Of a stretch of DNA of 64,000 bases, positions 41,197 through 50,864 are shown piece after piece. The notes beneath the pieces are model-generated. The model was given only the letters and a program-made list of their open reading frames with translations, was not told the origin of the DNA and ran no database searches. Made by a program: the position numbers and the translations under genes. This DNA is from Prevotellaceae bacterium UBA6417 (GTDB lineage: Bacteria > Bacteroidota > Bacteroidia > Bacteroidales > Bacteroidaceae), in NCBI GenBank assembly GCA_002439755.1, contig DJPH01000005.1:1-64000 (forward strand), read 5' to 3'. The stretch's first letter is position 1. Every line of letters starts with the position of its first letter.

Positions 41197-42720
41197 ATGA
41201 ATTTCCTATCATTATTTGTATTGATTCCGCTCCTGATGCTCCTCGGCCTGTGGCTGGCAAAAGGAACGCGAGGCATTCGCGCCGTCATGGTCGTCGGCAG
41301 TTCTGCCCTATTGGCCCTGTCCATCTTCTTAACCCTGAAATTCCTAACCGACCGCGCCGCAGGTGAATCGGCCGAAATGCTCTACACCGCCAGCTTCACA
41401 TGGTTTGAGCCGCTCCATATATCCTATTCGGTAGGAGTAGACGGCATCTCTGTGGCCATGCTTTTGCTTTCCGGTGTCATCGTCTTCACGGGCACATTCG
41501 TGTCATGGGACATGTGCAAGGAATACTTCCTTTGGTTCACCCTGTTGAGCATGGGTGTATTCGGATTCTTTATTTCGATAGACCTGTTCATGATGTTCAT
41601 GTTCTACGAAATAGCCCTGATACCTATGTACCTGCTCATCGGCGTATGGGGGTCGGGCCACAAGGAATACTCGGCCATGAAGCTCACTCTGATGCTGATG
41701 GGTGCTTCCGCCTTTTTGATGCTGGGCATCTTCGGCATCTTCTATGGCTCCGGCGGCCAGACCTTCAACATCCTTGACATTGCCAACCACACGGGCGGTG
41801 CTTCACTGATAGAGTTCAGCAAACAATGCATCTGGTTCCCGTTTGTATTTGTCGGATTCGGAGTATTGGGAGCCATGTTCCCGTTCCACACATGGAGCCC
41901 CGACGGTCATGCCTCGGCACCGACAGCAGTATCCATGCTGCACGCAGGCGTACTGATGAAATTAGGCGGATACGGCTGCTTCCGGATCGCCATCTACCTG
42001 TTGCCCGACGCAGCCAATGAGCTTAGCTGGATTTTCTTGATACTGACAGGAACCGGTGTGGTCTACGGCGCTCTTAGTGCCTGCGTACAGACCGACTTGA
42101 AATACCTCAACGCCTACTCTTCGGTATCGCACTGCGGCATGGTGCTCTTTGCCATCCTAATGCTGACATCAACAGCATCGACAGGTGCCATACTCCAAAT
42201 GTTGAGCCACGGTCTGATGACAGCCCTCTTCTTTGCCGTAATCGGTATGATTTACCACCGCGCCCACACCCGCGACATACGCGAACTGAACGGTCTGATG
42301 CGCATCATCCCGTTCCTGTCGGTGGGATTCGCCATTGCCGGATTGGCCAATCTGGGACTGCCGGGCTTGAGTGGTTTCGTTGCCGAAATGACCATTTTCG
42401 TCGGAGCGTTCCAGAATGCAGACACATTCCACCGTGTTCTGACCATTGCCGCAACAACCAGTATCGTAGTAGCAGCAGTCTACATACTGCGCATGGTAGG
42501 CAAAATCCTTTATGGAACAAACAAGAATCCCGAACATGCCAAGTTGCACGATGCTCATTGGGAAGAACGGTTGGCCATTATTGTGCTGATAGCATGCATC
42601 GCCGGCATTGGTTTGGCTCCCTCTTGGCTCAGCAATCTGATAGACGGTAGCGTGGCACCGGTAATGGAGCAAGTAAAGCATGCAACCCATACCATATCGC
42701 AATGCAATCCCTTTCTTTAA
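41197..42720 (+). CDS. nuoM: Complex I subunit NuoM
   Basis: Antiporter-like proton-pumping subunit, 507 aa, about fourteen helices. FMFYEIALIPMYLLIGVWG carries the helix-5 Glu, FGVLGAMFPFHTWSPDGHASAPTAVSMLHAGVLMKLGGYG is the NuoM-specific form of the helix-7 region, and ALSACVQTDLKYLNAYSSVSHCGMVLFA follows. Spaced 13 bp after nuoL. Confidence 0.96.
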   Translation: MNFLSLFVLIPLLMLLGLWLAKGTRGIRAVMVVGSSALLALSIFLTLKFLTDRAAGESAEMLYTASFTWFEPLHISYSVGVDGISVAMLLLSGVIVFTGTFVSWDMCKEYFLWFTLLSMGVFGFFISIDLFMMFMFYEIALIPMYLLIGVWGSGHKEYSAMKLTLMLMGASAFLMLGIFGIFYGSGGQTFNILDIANHTGGASLIEFSKQCIWFPFVFVGFGVLGAMFPFHTWSPDGHASAPTAVSMLHAGVLMKLGGYGCFRIAIYLLPDAANELSWIFLILTGTGVVYGALSACVQTDLKYLNAYSSVSHCGMVLFAILMLTSTASTGAILQMLSHGLMTALFFAVIGMIYHRAHTRDIRELNGLMRIIPFLSVGFAIAGLANLGLPGLSGFVAEMTIFVGAFQNADTFHRVLTIAATTSIVVAAVYILRMVGKILYGTNKNPEHAKLHDAHWEERLAIIVLIACIAGIGLAPSWLSNLIDGSVAPVMEQVKHATHTISQCNPFL

Positions 42721-42740
42721 TCTTTAAAACAGGAAACACA

Positions 42741-44189
42741 ATGGATTATTCTCAGTTTCTAAATATGTTTGACGAGCTCACGCTGCTTGCAGTCATCGTC
42801 ATCTTGTTTTTGGCCGACATGTTCCTATGCGGCACTGATAAAGACAAAAAGCCTTCAAAGCTGCTTACAACGCTACCCGTTATACTGCTTCTGATTCAGA
42901 CGGCAACAATGCTCGCATTCTCCCGTCCCGAAACATCGGCATTCGGCGGCATGTACGAACTTACCCCGATGATGACAGTGGTAAAAGCCGTGCTCAACGT
43001 CGGCACCCTCATCGTATTCCTGATGGCTCACGTATGGATGCAACGCGAAGAAAACCACATAAAGCAAGGTGAGTTCTACCTCTTGACCCTATTCACGCTC
43101 TTGGGTATGTACTTCATGATTTCGGCCGGGCACTTCCTGATGTTCTTCATCGGTTTGGAATTAGCCTCCATCCCTATGACAGCCTTGGTGGCCTTCACAA
43201 AAAAGAACGAAGAATCGGCAGAAGCCGCAGCCAAGTACATTCTCACAGCGCTGTTCTCAAGCGGTCTGTTGCTTTATGGCATCTCATTGCTTTATGGCAC
43301 ATGCGGCACGCTCTACTTCGATGACATGGTTCGTGCCATAGACACTTCCAACCTTGTACAGCTTGCCGCGCTCGTCCTGTTCATCAGCGGCATCGGCTTC
43401 AAGATCTCCTTGGTGCCGTTCCACCTCTGGACAGCCGACACCTACCAGGGAGCCCCGACTACCGTCACCGGCTACCTGAGCGTCATTTCCAAAGGAGCAG
43501 CAGCATTCGTCATGTTCGTCGTCCTCACAAAGGTTTTCGCTCCAATGATTGCCGACTGGAATCTGATTCTCTTTTGGATCATTATTGTCAGCATCACTAT
43601 TGCCAACATCTTTGCCGTTCGCCAAAACAACATCAAGCGTTTCATGGCGTTCTCGGCCATATCTCAAGCCGGCTACCTTGTCTTGGGAGTCATGGGAGGA
43701 ACGGCACAAGGCATGACGGCAATGGTCTACTACCTGTTTGTATACATGGTTGCCAACCTCGGCGTATTCATCATTATCAACATTGTTGAGCAACGAAGCG
43801 GGAAAACAAACATCAGCGACTACGACGGATTCTATGCAACCAATCCGAAGCTTTCGTTCATCATGACGCTCTCCCTCTTTTCATTGGCCGGCATTCCGCC
43901 CTTTGCAGGATTCTTTTCCAAGTTCTTCATCTTCATGGCAGGATTCAAGGCCGGATTTGAAATCTTGGTATTCATTGCCTTGGTCAATACCGTCATATCG
44001 CTCTACTACTACCTGCTGATAGTAAAAGCCATGTACATTAAGAAGAACGACACACCCATCGCGCCATTCACCAGCGACGGCTACACGCAAGTCGGCCTCG
44101 CCATCTGCGCCATCGGTGTAGTCTTTGCAGGTCTGCTCAGCCAGATTTACCAATTCTTCGATGCATTCAGCTACGGTTTGCTTCCGTAA
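42741..44189 (+). CDS. nuoN: Complex I subunit NuoN
   Basis: Antiporter-like proton-pumping subunit next to NuoK, 482 aa. The start MDYSQFLNMF at 42741, preceded by AGGAAACACA, is preferred over an in-frame ATG at 42702 that lies inside nuoM. Motifs: FFIGLELASIPMTALVAF (Glu of helix 5), GFKISLVPFHLWTADTYQGAPTTVTGYLSVISK and NIKRFMAFSAISQAGYLVLGV, then AGIPPFAGFFSKFFIF. Last gene of the operon; a bidirectional terminator follows. Confidence 0.95.
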   Translation: MDYSQFLNMFDELTLLAVIVILFLADMFLCGTDKDKKPSKLLTTLPVILLLIQTATMLAFSRPETSAFGGMYELTPMMTVVKAVLNVGTLIVFLMAHVWMQREENHIKQGEFYLLTLFTLLGMYFMISAGHFLMFFIGLELASIPMTALVAFTKKNEESAEAAAKYILTALFSSGLLLYGISLLYGTCGTLYFDDMVRAIDTSNLVQLAALVLFISGIGFKISLVPFHLWTADTYQGAPTTVTGYLSVISKGAAAFVMFVVLTKVFAPMIADWNLILFWIIIVSITIANIFAVRQNNIKRFMAFSAISQAGYLVLGVMGGTAQGMTAMVYYLFVYMVANLGVFIIINIVEQRSGKTNISDYDGFYATNPKLSFIMTLSLFSLAGIPPFAGFFSKFFIFMAGFKAGFEILVFIALVNTVISLYYYLLIVKAMYIKKNDTPIAPFTSDGYTQVGLAICAIGVVFAGLLSQIYQFFDAFSYGLLP

Positions 44190-44212
44190 CCTGATAAAAT
44201 AAATCCACCCAT

Positions 44213-44252
44213 AAAAACACCGCCAACCCAATAAAGGATTGGCGGTGTTTTT
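44213..44252. terminator. Bidirectional terminator between nuoN and the GH43 gene
   Basis: AAAAACACCGCCAA (44213-44226) pairs with TTGGCGGTGTTTTT (44239-44252); A-run before and T-run after serve both strands. Confidence 0.9.
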
Positions 44253-44291
44253 ATGTTTTATAGACTCGCACCCATAACGGTTCTCACCAAA

Positions 44292-45416
44292 TCAGTCAGG
44301 CAATTCCAATTCCCAAGTTTCACGCCAAGGGATACTCGGCTTACCATCTTCGAAATCTATAGGCAACCAAAGTTGGCGAGATCTGCTCAATTGCTTCGGC
44401 TGCCAAATATCACCGACAAAATATAAGCCTCCTCCCCGTTTTCTGTTATCAAGAATATACGCGCCCTGCCCACTAAAGGTAGTTTCACAGCCAGGTCCTG
44501 TAAAAGGAGTTTCATGTTGCTTCCACGGGCCGAAAATGTTACGGGCCGAAAACATACGCGCCTTATTAGGTGCCCATCCCGTACAACCGCTGGTTATCAG
44601 CCAATACACGCCATTTTTCTTGAATATGCAGGGAGCTTCATTACTTCCTCCGGGAGCCACACGTACATACTCACCCGTATAATCCAGATAGTCTTTTGTA
44701 AGCCTGGCTATATGCAAGGTGGCATTTTCTTCTGAAGAAAAAATATGGTAGGCCTTGCCATTGTCATCAACATAGACCGTCATGTCGCGACTCATCTGCC
44801 CGCCATCATAATCACGCGCCAAATAAACGCCTGTTTCTACCGCCTGCTTCCACTGTTCGTGCCCAAGTTTGCTCAAGTCTTTTCCTCGCCACGACAAGGC
44901 AAGCTCTTTTTCCTTTGCCTTAAAGTCTTTCGGCCAACGTTTCGCATTAGGACGCAAAGAACGCACAAAGCGGAATCGGCCATCGGGAGCATCGCTTACA
45001 GCAAAACCCACACGAGCTGCCGCATAGCCCTTTCCTTTCAGTTCAAGATGGAACAGCATTACAAACTTTTTTGTACGCTTGTTATAGACCACTTTCGGAC
45101 GTTCCATCAAGCAACCCATTTCGAAATCAGCCTCACCGGTAGGGCGCAGCACATAGCCGCGAGATGTCCAATTCACCAAATCTGTAGAAGAATAGCAGTA
45201 GATACCGTCCTGGCTCACACCCGGAGTATTTTCTATACGGTGCTCGCCATACAAATAATACACGCCGTCATGAAACAGGATGTTGCCTCCATGCGCATTC
45301 ATGGGCTTTCCCTCTACATCGGTCCACAGCCGGTCGGCATGAACCTTGGTTGTGCGTGCCGTCAGCAAGCCGGCCGATGTCATTAAAAAGAACAATAAAA
45401 TCAGATGCTTTGTCAT
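44292..45416 (-). CDS. Secreted glycoside hydrolase family 43-like enzyme
   Basis: A 374-aa exported five-bladed beta-propeller glycosidase. Signal peptide MTKHLILLFFLMTSAGLLTA. The blade motifs are NAHGGNILFHDGVYYLYGEHR, IYCYSSTDLVNWTSRGYVL, MERPKVVYNKRTKKFVML, SRDMTVYVDDNGKAYHIFSS and GSNEAPCIFKKNGVYWLITSGCTGWAPN. The Asp in SRDMT and Glu in NEAP correspond to the pKa-modulating Asp and general-acid Glu. AHGG, YYLYGE and CTGWAPN are the pattern of the galactan/galactofuranose-active GH43 subfamilies (24/34 group), so a galactosidase activity is the best guess. It stands alone, with no SusC/D genes, and converges on nuoN. Confidence 0.85.
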   Translation of the reverse strand: MTKHLILLFFLMTSAGLLTARTTKVHADRLWTDVEGKPMNAHGGNILFHDGVYYLYGEHRIENTPGVSQDGIYCYSSTDLVNWTSRGYVLRPTGEADFEMGCLMERPKVVYNKRTKKFVMLFHLELKGKGYAAARVGFAVSDAPDGRFRFVRSLRPNAKRWPKDFKAKEKELALSWRGKDLSKLGHEQWKQAVETGVYLARDYDGGQMSRDMTVYVDDNGKAYHIFSSEENATLHIARLTKDYLDYTGEYVRVAPGGSNEAPCIFKKNGVYWLITSGCTGWAPNKARMFSARNIFGPWKQHETPFTGPGCETTFSGQGAYILDNRKRGGGLYFVGDIWQPKQLSRSRQLWLPIDFEDGKPSIPWRETWELELPD

Positions 45417-45455
45417 ACTTTATGAGTTAAATTCAGAATTACAGATTGATAAAGA

Positions 45456-45489
45456 GACGCGGCTTCACTCCTTTGAGCAAAGCCGCGTC
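45456..45489 (-). terminator. Terminator downstream of the DUF349 gene
   Basis: GACGCGGCTT (45456-45465) pairs with AAGCCGCGTC (45480-45489); on the reverse strand it is followed by CTCTTTATC. It lies 22 bp past the DUF349 stop. Confidence 0.75.
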
Positions 45490-45511
45490 ATCTATGAGTT
45501 TTGTCTACATT

Positions 45512-47497
45512 TTAATCTTCGCTCTTCACGTTCTCTTGAGAAATCTCGTTTTCGGGTTCGGCCTTAGCACCATTGGCAGCCTCCTCTGCCTCCTTTTCTT
45601 GTGCTTTGATGCGTTCTACCAATTTAATCAAATCGGCTTTCAGCGTTTCAATCTTTTTACTCAGATTGTCAATCAAAGCATTGCCGTTCTTGGAATGTGC
45701 CGTAAGGAATGAGAAATTATTCTCGTAGGTTGCCAATTCGGCTTTCTTGCTTTCATACTGTCTGTACAGACTGTTCGAACGTCCTTGGTTGGCTTCATTG
45801 TTACGCTCGCCCTTGCTTCTTTGAGGACGCGCTCTCCGTATCGACGACAAATCAAGCTCTTTAAACAGTCTGTCAACCACTTCGCGATATTTGGCATATA
45901 TCTTGTCCTTTTCTTTAAAGGGCACATGTCCTGTCGCTCCCCATTCATCCATCAGGGCACGCACTTTCTCGGCAGCATCCTGACCGGCTTCAACGGCCAC
46001 AGCTTCGAGCTTTTCGACAATGGCTTTTTTCTGGGCCAGATTGGCGTTTTCTTCCTTACGCTGATCACCCAGCACCTTCTTTTTCTGCTCGAAGAAATAA
46101 TTGCAAGCTCCGTTGAAACGCTCCCACAAGGCGTTCGAGTTTTTGCGTGAAACGGGGCCTATCTGCTTCCATTCGTTCTGCAGCTGCACCAGCTTGTTTG
46201 TTGTCGAAGCCCACTCGGTGCTGTCTTTCAACGCTTCGGCTTGCTCACAAAGTGCCAGCTTCTTGCCGCCGTTTTCGGCCAGCAATTTTCTCTGCTCTTT
46301 AAAATGCTCCGACTTCTTGTTAAAGAAATTATCGCAAGCAGCACGGAAACGCTCGAAAATCTTCGTATTCGTCTTCTTCGGTGCACGCCCTATTTCTTTC
46401 CACTGCTGCTGCATTCCTATGATTTTCTTTGTAATCTCCTCCCATTCTGCATAGGTTTGAAGATTGGCAGTCTCTATATTTTCAATTTCTTCGCAAAGAG
46501 CCGTTTTCTTCTCCAGATTTTCTTCTTCCTTGGCTTTCAACTGCTCAAAATACTGGGCATGCCTCTTGTTAATGACTGTCGAAGCCGCTTTGAAACGATT
46601 CCACAAATCCTCGCGCAAATCTTTTGCCACCGGACCTATTTCACGGAACTCCTGATGCAACTGCTGCAATTGATGAGAGGCATGTATTACATCGGGATCT
46701 TCGGCCAGTTTTTCGGCTGTCTCACACAACAAGGTTTTTGCCTCAAGGTTTTTCTTGAGATCATAGTCGCGCAAGGCATTGTTTTCTTTCAGCAAGTCGT
46801 AATACTGCTCTACGGCAAATTGGAAATTCTTCCACGCCTCATTGGCCGATTGGGCCGGTATCGGCTTTATGGCCTTCCATTCTTCTTGCAACTTGCGGAA
46901 TTGCTCATAATTCTTGTTGGCATCTTCGGGAGTGGCAGCCAGAGCCTTGATTTGCTCCAACAAGGCCTTTTTCTTTTGAAGGTTCACTTCTTTCAGTCTT
47001 TCCACTTCTTCCTGTACCTTCGCCAGATGTTCTCTCACCGTTGCCATCAATTTCTTGAACTTCGGTTCGAGCGGCTCTTCGGGTTCGGTATATTCATCAG
47101 GATTGCCGCCATCTTTCAGATATTGCGCTCTAAGTTGTGCTCTTTCTTCTTTCAATATTTTATAGAAGCCCTGCTTCAAAAGATCCAGCTCTGCTTTGCC
47201 ACTCTGCTCCACATGTTCGGCCAGCGTTTCCAGTCTTTCTATGATTTTTTCTTTCGTATCCGGAATTTCTATATTGCTTTCCGCCAGACTTGCATCGGGG
47301 TCTTCCTCTTCGGGCGATACCGGGATGTCGTTATTTTCCACAGCGGTCTCCTCGTTCAAGGCATTATTTTCTTCCTCCGCTTGAAGCGCAGGCTTTTCTT
47401 CAGTCTCCGATGTCACAGGTGCTACTGTCTCGGCAGGCTGTTCAACGGAATTCAGACTTTTCAGCTCATCCGTTCTCTCTTCTGGAACATTTACCAT
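45512..47497 (-). CDS. DUF349 repeat, coiled-coil protein
   Basis: A 661-aa soluble, highly charged, mostly helical protein. After an acidic low-complexity N-terminus (about 1-70) and a coiled segment, five DUF349 repeats follow, each with the pattern (L/M)xxEWKxIGPxxxxxxxxxWxRFxxAxxxxF: EEWKAIKPIPAQSANEAWKN, QEFREIGPVAKDLREDLWNR, QQWKEIGRAPKKTNTKIFER, NEWKQIGPVSRKNSNALWER and DEWGATGHVPFKEKDKIYAK. The C-terminus is again coiled coil and acidic. Function of DUF349 is not established; it is conserved across Bacteroidota. Promoter evidence is weak (TTTATTTG at 47566-47573, reverse strand). Confidence 0.88.
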   Translation of the reverse strand: MVNVPEERTDELKSLNSVEQPAETVAPVTSETEEKPALQAEEENNALNEETAVENNDIPVSPEEEDPDASLAESNIEIPDTKEKIIERLETLAEHVEQSGKAELDLLKQGFYKILKEERAQLRAQYLKDGGNPDEYTEPEEPLEPKFKKLMATVREHLAKVQEEVERLKEVNLQKKKALLEQIKALAATPEDANKNYEQFRKLQEEWKAIKPIPAQSANEAWKNFQFAVEQYYDLLKENNALRDYDLKKNLEAKTLLCETAEKLAEDPDVIHASHQLQQLHQEFREIGPVAKDLREDLWNRFKAASTVINKRHAQYFEQLKAKEEENLEKKTALCEEIENIETANLQTYAEWEEITKKIIGMQQQWKEIGRAPKKTNTKIFERFRAACDNFFNKKSEHFKEQRKLLAENGGKKLALCEQAEALKDSTEWASTTNKLVQLQNEWKQIGPVSRKNSNALWERFNGACNYFFEQKKKVLGDQRKEENANLAQKKAIVEKLEAVAVEAGQDAAEKVRALMDEWGATGHVPFKEKDKIYAKYREVVDRLFKELDLSSIRRARPQRSKGERNNEANQGRSNSLYRQYESKKAELATYENNFSFLTAHSKNGNALIDNLSKKIETLKADLIKLVERIKAQEKEAEEAANGAKAEPENEISQENVKSED

Positions 47498-47781
47498 GTT
47501 GTTGTCTTCTTATAGTTTTTTCGACTTCTGAAAGATTCCTATGAATCTCAATATCTTTTCAAGTGCAAATAAACTAAATTCTATTCACTTGGCAAAACAA
47601 AAGCCAAGGAAATTGACGCTTTCCCCGACAAAAAGCCTTTTCTCAGACACACCGCAAAAAGGATAAGTCGGCTTTCCAAAGTATTCGTCTCTTGCAAAAG
47701 CCCGCTGCCAAACGCAGGAAAAGCCTTGCCGCTCATCTGTAAAAGTAACGGAAAAGCTAACCACGGCAGAATTTAAACGCT

Positions 47782-47789
47782 TACCTTTG
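47782..47789 (+). promoter_or_regulatory. -7 box (TACCTTTG) directly before aroB
   Basis: Only 7 bases separate this perfect TAnnTTTG box from the aroB ATG at 47797, so the transcript should have almost no leader. The rest of 47574-47781 shows no gene. Confidence 0.6.
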
Positions 47790-47796
47790 CAATGTC

Positions 47797-48858
47797 ATGG
47801 AAGAACAAAGCATTCTATTTTCAAAAGACATTGCCGGCGACCTGGAAAGCACCTTGTCGGCAACACACTACGACTGTTTGTTCATACTGACAGACGAAAC
47901 GACAGCCCGACTCTGCCTTCCGCTATGCAAAAAGTGCGAAGCGGTCAGAAAAGCGAAGTTCATCGCGATAGGTCCAGGTGATGAAAACAAGACATTGTCG
48001 TCTTTGTCGCATGTATGGCAACAGCTTAGCGAGCAACACGCCACGCGCCGTTCGCTCCTCGTCAATATCGGCGGCGGCATGGTCACCGACTTGGGCGGGT
48101 TTGCCGCCTCTACGTTCAAGAGAGGCATCAAGTTCATCAACATCCCCACCACCCTGCTTGCCATGGTCGATGCCTCGGTAGGAGGAAAGACGGGAATCAA
48201 TTTCAACGGACTGAAAAACGAGATAGGAGTGTTTCGCAACGCTTTCGAAGTCATCATCTCCACCGGTTTCCTGCGCTCTTTGGATGGCAACAACATCTGT
48301 TCGGGATTTGCCGAGATGCTCAAGCATGCGCTCATCTCCAGCGAAGACGATTGGGCACAGCTCATGCACTACAACCTGCAGACCCCCGACCTCGACATCC
48401 TTCATCATCTGGTCGAAAAGAGCGTCAATGTCAAAAAGCACATCGTCCGCGAAGACCCTGAAGAGCGAGGCATTCGAAAGGCTCTCAACTTCGGCCACAC
48501 GGCCGGACATGCCATAGAAAGCTTGTCGCTGCAAAGCCAACATCCTGTGCTCCACGGATACGCCGTGGCCTGGGGACTTGTCTGCGAACTGTATCTGAGC
48601 TGCAAGCGGCTCGGATTTCCCCACGATGCCATGCTCCAGACCATACGCTTCATCAAAGAAAACTACGGTGTCTTCGCATTCGACTGCAAACAATATGACA
48701 AGCTGTACGAACTGATGACCCACGACAAGAAAAACACGGGCAACGCCGTCAATTTCACCCTGTTGTCGGACATCGGACAAATCCACATCGACCAATCGGC
48801 CACGAAGGATGAGATTTTTGACATGCTCGATTTCTATCGCGAAACCATGGGATGCTAA
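47797..48858 (+). CDS. aroB: 3-dehydroquinate synthase
   Basis: Second shikimate-pathway step: DAHP to 3-dehydroquinate, NAD- and metal-dependent, cytosolic. 353 aa, normal length. Motifs: GPGDENKTL, the NAD loop NIGGGMVTDLGGFAASTFKRG, NIPTTLLAMVDASVGGKTGIN, FAEMLKHALIS (metal Glu), REDPEERGIRKALNFGHTAGHAIE and HGYAVAWGL (metal His residues). There is no other Met nearby, so the start is well fixed and leaves a very short leader. ThrE-like exporter follows 28 bp downstream. Confidence 0.95.
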   Translation: MEEQSILFSKDIAGDLESTLSATHYDCLFILTDETTARLCLPLCKKCEAVRKAKFIAIGPGDENKTLSSLSHVWQQLSEQHATRRSLLVNIGGGMVTDLGGFAASTFKRGIKFINIPTTLLAMVDASVGGKTGINFNGLKNEIGVFRNAFEVIISTGFLRSLDGNNICSGFAEMLKHALISSEDDWAQLMHYNLQTPDLDILHHLVEKSVNVKKHIVREDPEERGIRKALNFGHTAGHAIESLSLQSQHPVLHGYAVAWGLVCELYLSCKRLGFPHDAMLQTIRFIKENYGVFAFDCKQYDKLYELMTHDKKNTGNAVNFTLLSDIGQIHIDQSATKDEIFDMLDFYRETMGC

Positions 48859-48886
48859 CCCCCGGCCACCGCACAAGCCTACAACC

Positions 48887-50239
48887 ATGTCTCACCTGAC
48901 TACACAAGAAGAACAAGAACAACTGCTGCTGAGACGCAAGCTCCACCTGCTGCTCAAAACCGGACAGATGCTCATCGAAAGCCTGGCCGATACCAGCCGC
49001 GTCACACGCAACATGAAGCGTGCCGCAGCTTTCCTCGGCATCCCCGAAGAAAAGTTGCACATTCATGTCAGCTACACCATGCTCCTTGTCAATATCAGCG
49101 ACGAAAAACACTCAGTGTCGAAATTCCAGAAGTGCGAGAAGCACTCGGTCAACATGCAGGCCATAACCGACATCAGCCACCTGTCGTGGCGCGCCATTCG
49201 CGAAGACTATTCGTTAGACAAGTACGAAGAAGAACTGAAAAAGATTGAACACCAAAAACGCAACTACTCCCCCATGGCCACGGCCGTCATGGCCGGTTTC
49301 GCCTGCGGCGGCTTTTGCAAGCTTTTCGGCTGCGACTGGATGGCGTTTTTCTTTGCTTCCCTTTGTGCCATGATAGGATTCCGCCTGCGCTTCCACTGCA
49401 TCCGCCTCGGCATCAACCATTACATGAGTGTTACCATAGCCGCCTTTGCAAGTACCATCCTTGCCTATGCCACCAGCAAGTCGGGACTGTCGTCAACGCC
49501 CTACCACCCGCTTCTGGCCTGTGCCCTGTTCATCGTTCCCGGCGTGCCCATCATCAATTTCGTCGACGACATGATCAGCGACTACCTTGTCGTTGGATTC
49601 ACCCGGTTCCTCAACTGCACAGTCACCCTAACAGCCATGGCGTTCGGCATCATGTTTGCCCTTCACGTGCTGTCGGGCGAAAACGTAACCATAGCCGAAA
49701 GCTTCGGCGAACTCAGCATGATACCTCACGACACCTACTTTATCTACGCCGTTGCGGCAGCCATATCGGCCGTCGGCTTTTCGTTCATCTTCAACATTCC
49801 CAAAAAGCTGCTTTGGTTTATAGCCCTTGGAGGTGCCTTGGCCGTATGCACGCGCAATTTCGTCAACTTTGAATTAGGCTACGGTCCCATATTCGGTTCG
49901 TTTGTCGGTGCATTCCTTGTAAGTCTCATCGGCATCAAAGCCGTACATTGGTTCAATGTGCCCAACCACACGTTTACCATCCCGATGGTCATACCCATGA
50001 TTCCGGGTGTCTTGATCTACCGTTGCCTGCTAGCACTTATCACCATGAAAGGAGTGGTCGGCGAAGTGACCAATGCCACCTACAACGGCATGAACGCCGC
50101 ACTCATCATCCTGTGCATCTCTATAGGTGTGGCCGTTCCCAAAATTTTCATACGCCGCTTCCTCGGCCAAAAACGCCAGTTGAAACTGCAACAGCAACTG
50201 GCCGAAAGAAAGGCACGTGGCAAGTTTCTCGAATGGTAG
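48887..50239 (+). CDS. ThrE-family threonine/serine exporter-like protein
   Basis: A 450-aa membrane protein. The cytosolic N-terminal part (RRKLHLLLKTGQMLIESLADTSRVTRNMKRAAAFLGI) is the DUF1212 signature, and about ten hydrophobic helices from residue 125 cover ThrE domain 1 and the fused second domain (DUF3815-like). IVPGVPIINFVDDMISDYLVVGFTR and IPMIPGVLIYRCL are the repeated PGxP-type motifs of the two halves. Members export threonine and serine. The start at 48887 (MSHLTTQEE) is preferred over an upstream ATG inside aroB. Confidence 0.88.
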   Translation: MSHLTTQEEQEQLLLRRKLHLLLKTGQMLIESLADTSRVTRNMKRAAAFLGIPEEKLHIHVSYTMLLVNISDEKHSVSKFQKCEKHSVNMQAITDISHLSWRAIREDYSLDKYEEELKKIEHQKRNYSPMATAVMAGFACGGFCKLFGCDWMAFFFASLCAMIGFRLRFHCIRLGINHYMSVTIAAFASTILAYATSKSGLSSTPYHPLLACALFIVPGVPIINFVDDMISDYLVVGFTRFLNCTVTLTAMAFGIMFALHVLSGENVTIAESFGELSMIPHDTYFIYAVAAAISAVGFSFIFNIPKKLLWFIALGGALAVCTRNFVNFELGYGPIFGSFVGAFLVSLIGIKAVHWFNVPNHTFTIPMVIPMIPGVLIYRCLLALITMKGVVGEVTNATYNGMNAALIILCISIGVAVPKIFIRRFLGQKRQLKLQQQLAERKARGKFLEW

Positions 50240-50279
50240 CACATCTTGTCTCTCTGACAATCCTCAAAACAATACGACA

Positions 50280-50792
50280 ATGAAAAAAACAGATCCTAAA
50301 GACTTCAACGAAAATGTGTTTCAGGCCATCGGTCATGAATGGATGCTTGTCACAAGCGGCACACCTGACCATTTCAATATGCTCACTGCCTCATGGGGTG
50401 GGCTGGGCTATCTTTGGAACAGGAATGTAGCCTTTATTTTCATTCGACCCGAACGCTATACCTTCGAATTCATCGAGAAAAACGACTACCTGACACTTTC
50501 GTTCCTCGGTGAGCAGCATCGCGACATCTATAACATCTGTGGAACCAAATCGGGACGCGACATCGACAAAGTAAAGACCACGGGACTCATTCCCATCGCA
50601 ACGGAAAAAAACACCGTCACCTACGAGCAGGCACGCCTCACACTGGTATGCCGCAAGCTATATTCCGACGACCTGCGGCCCGAACGCTTCATCGAACGCG
50701 AATGTCTCACCCGCTGGTACAATGACCGGCCGGGAGGCGGATTGCACAGAATGTATGTCGTTGAGATATGCGACATTCTGAAAAACGAATAG
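50280..50792 (+). CDS. Flavin reductase-like FMN-binding protein
   Basis: A 170-aa split-barrel flavoprotein. MLVTSGTPDHFNMLTASWGGLGYLWNRNVAFIFIRPERYTFEFIE is the characteristic FMN-binding stretch of the flavin reductase-like domain, followed by LSFLGEQHRDIYNICGTKSGRDIDKVKTTGL. The start at 50280 (MKKTDPKDFNENVF) fits the family N-terminus. The physiological role is unknown. It ends before a bidirectional terminator. Confidence 0.87.
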   Translation: MKKTDPKDFNENVFQAIGHEWMLVTSGTPDHFNMLTASWGGLGYLWNRNVAFIFIRPERYTFEFIEKNDYLTLSFLGEQHRDIYNICGTKSGRDIDKVKTTGLIPIATEKNTVTYEQARLTLVCRKLYSDDLRPERFIERECLTRWYNDRPGGGLHRMYVVEICDILKNE

Positions 50793-50864
50793 CCCTGAAA
50801 AGCTCATAGAAACCCTTTCGGTTTCCATTCGAAGCCCGATGTTTTCGATTGGAAGCCTTAGAAA

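Noticed and set aside
46241..47515. A 424-aa plus-strand open frame opposite the DUF349 gene
   Set aside because: It is the shadow of the Glu/Lys-rich coiled-coil gene (giving Phe/Leu-rich product) with no promoter or family match.
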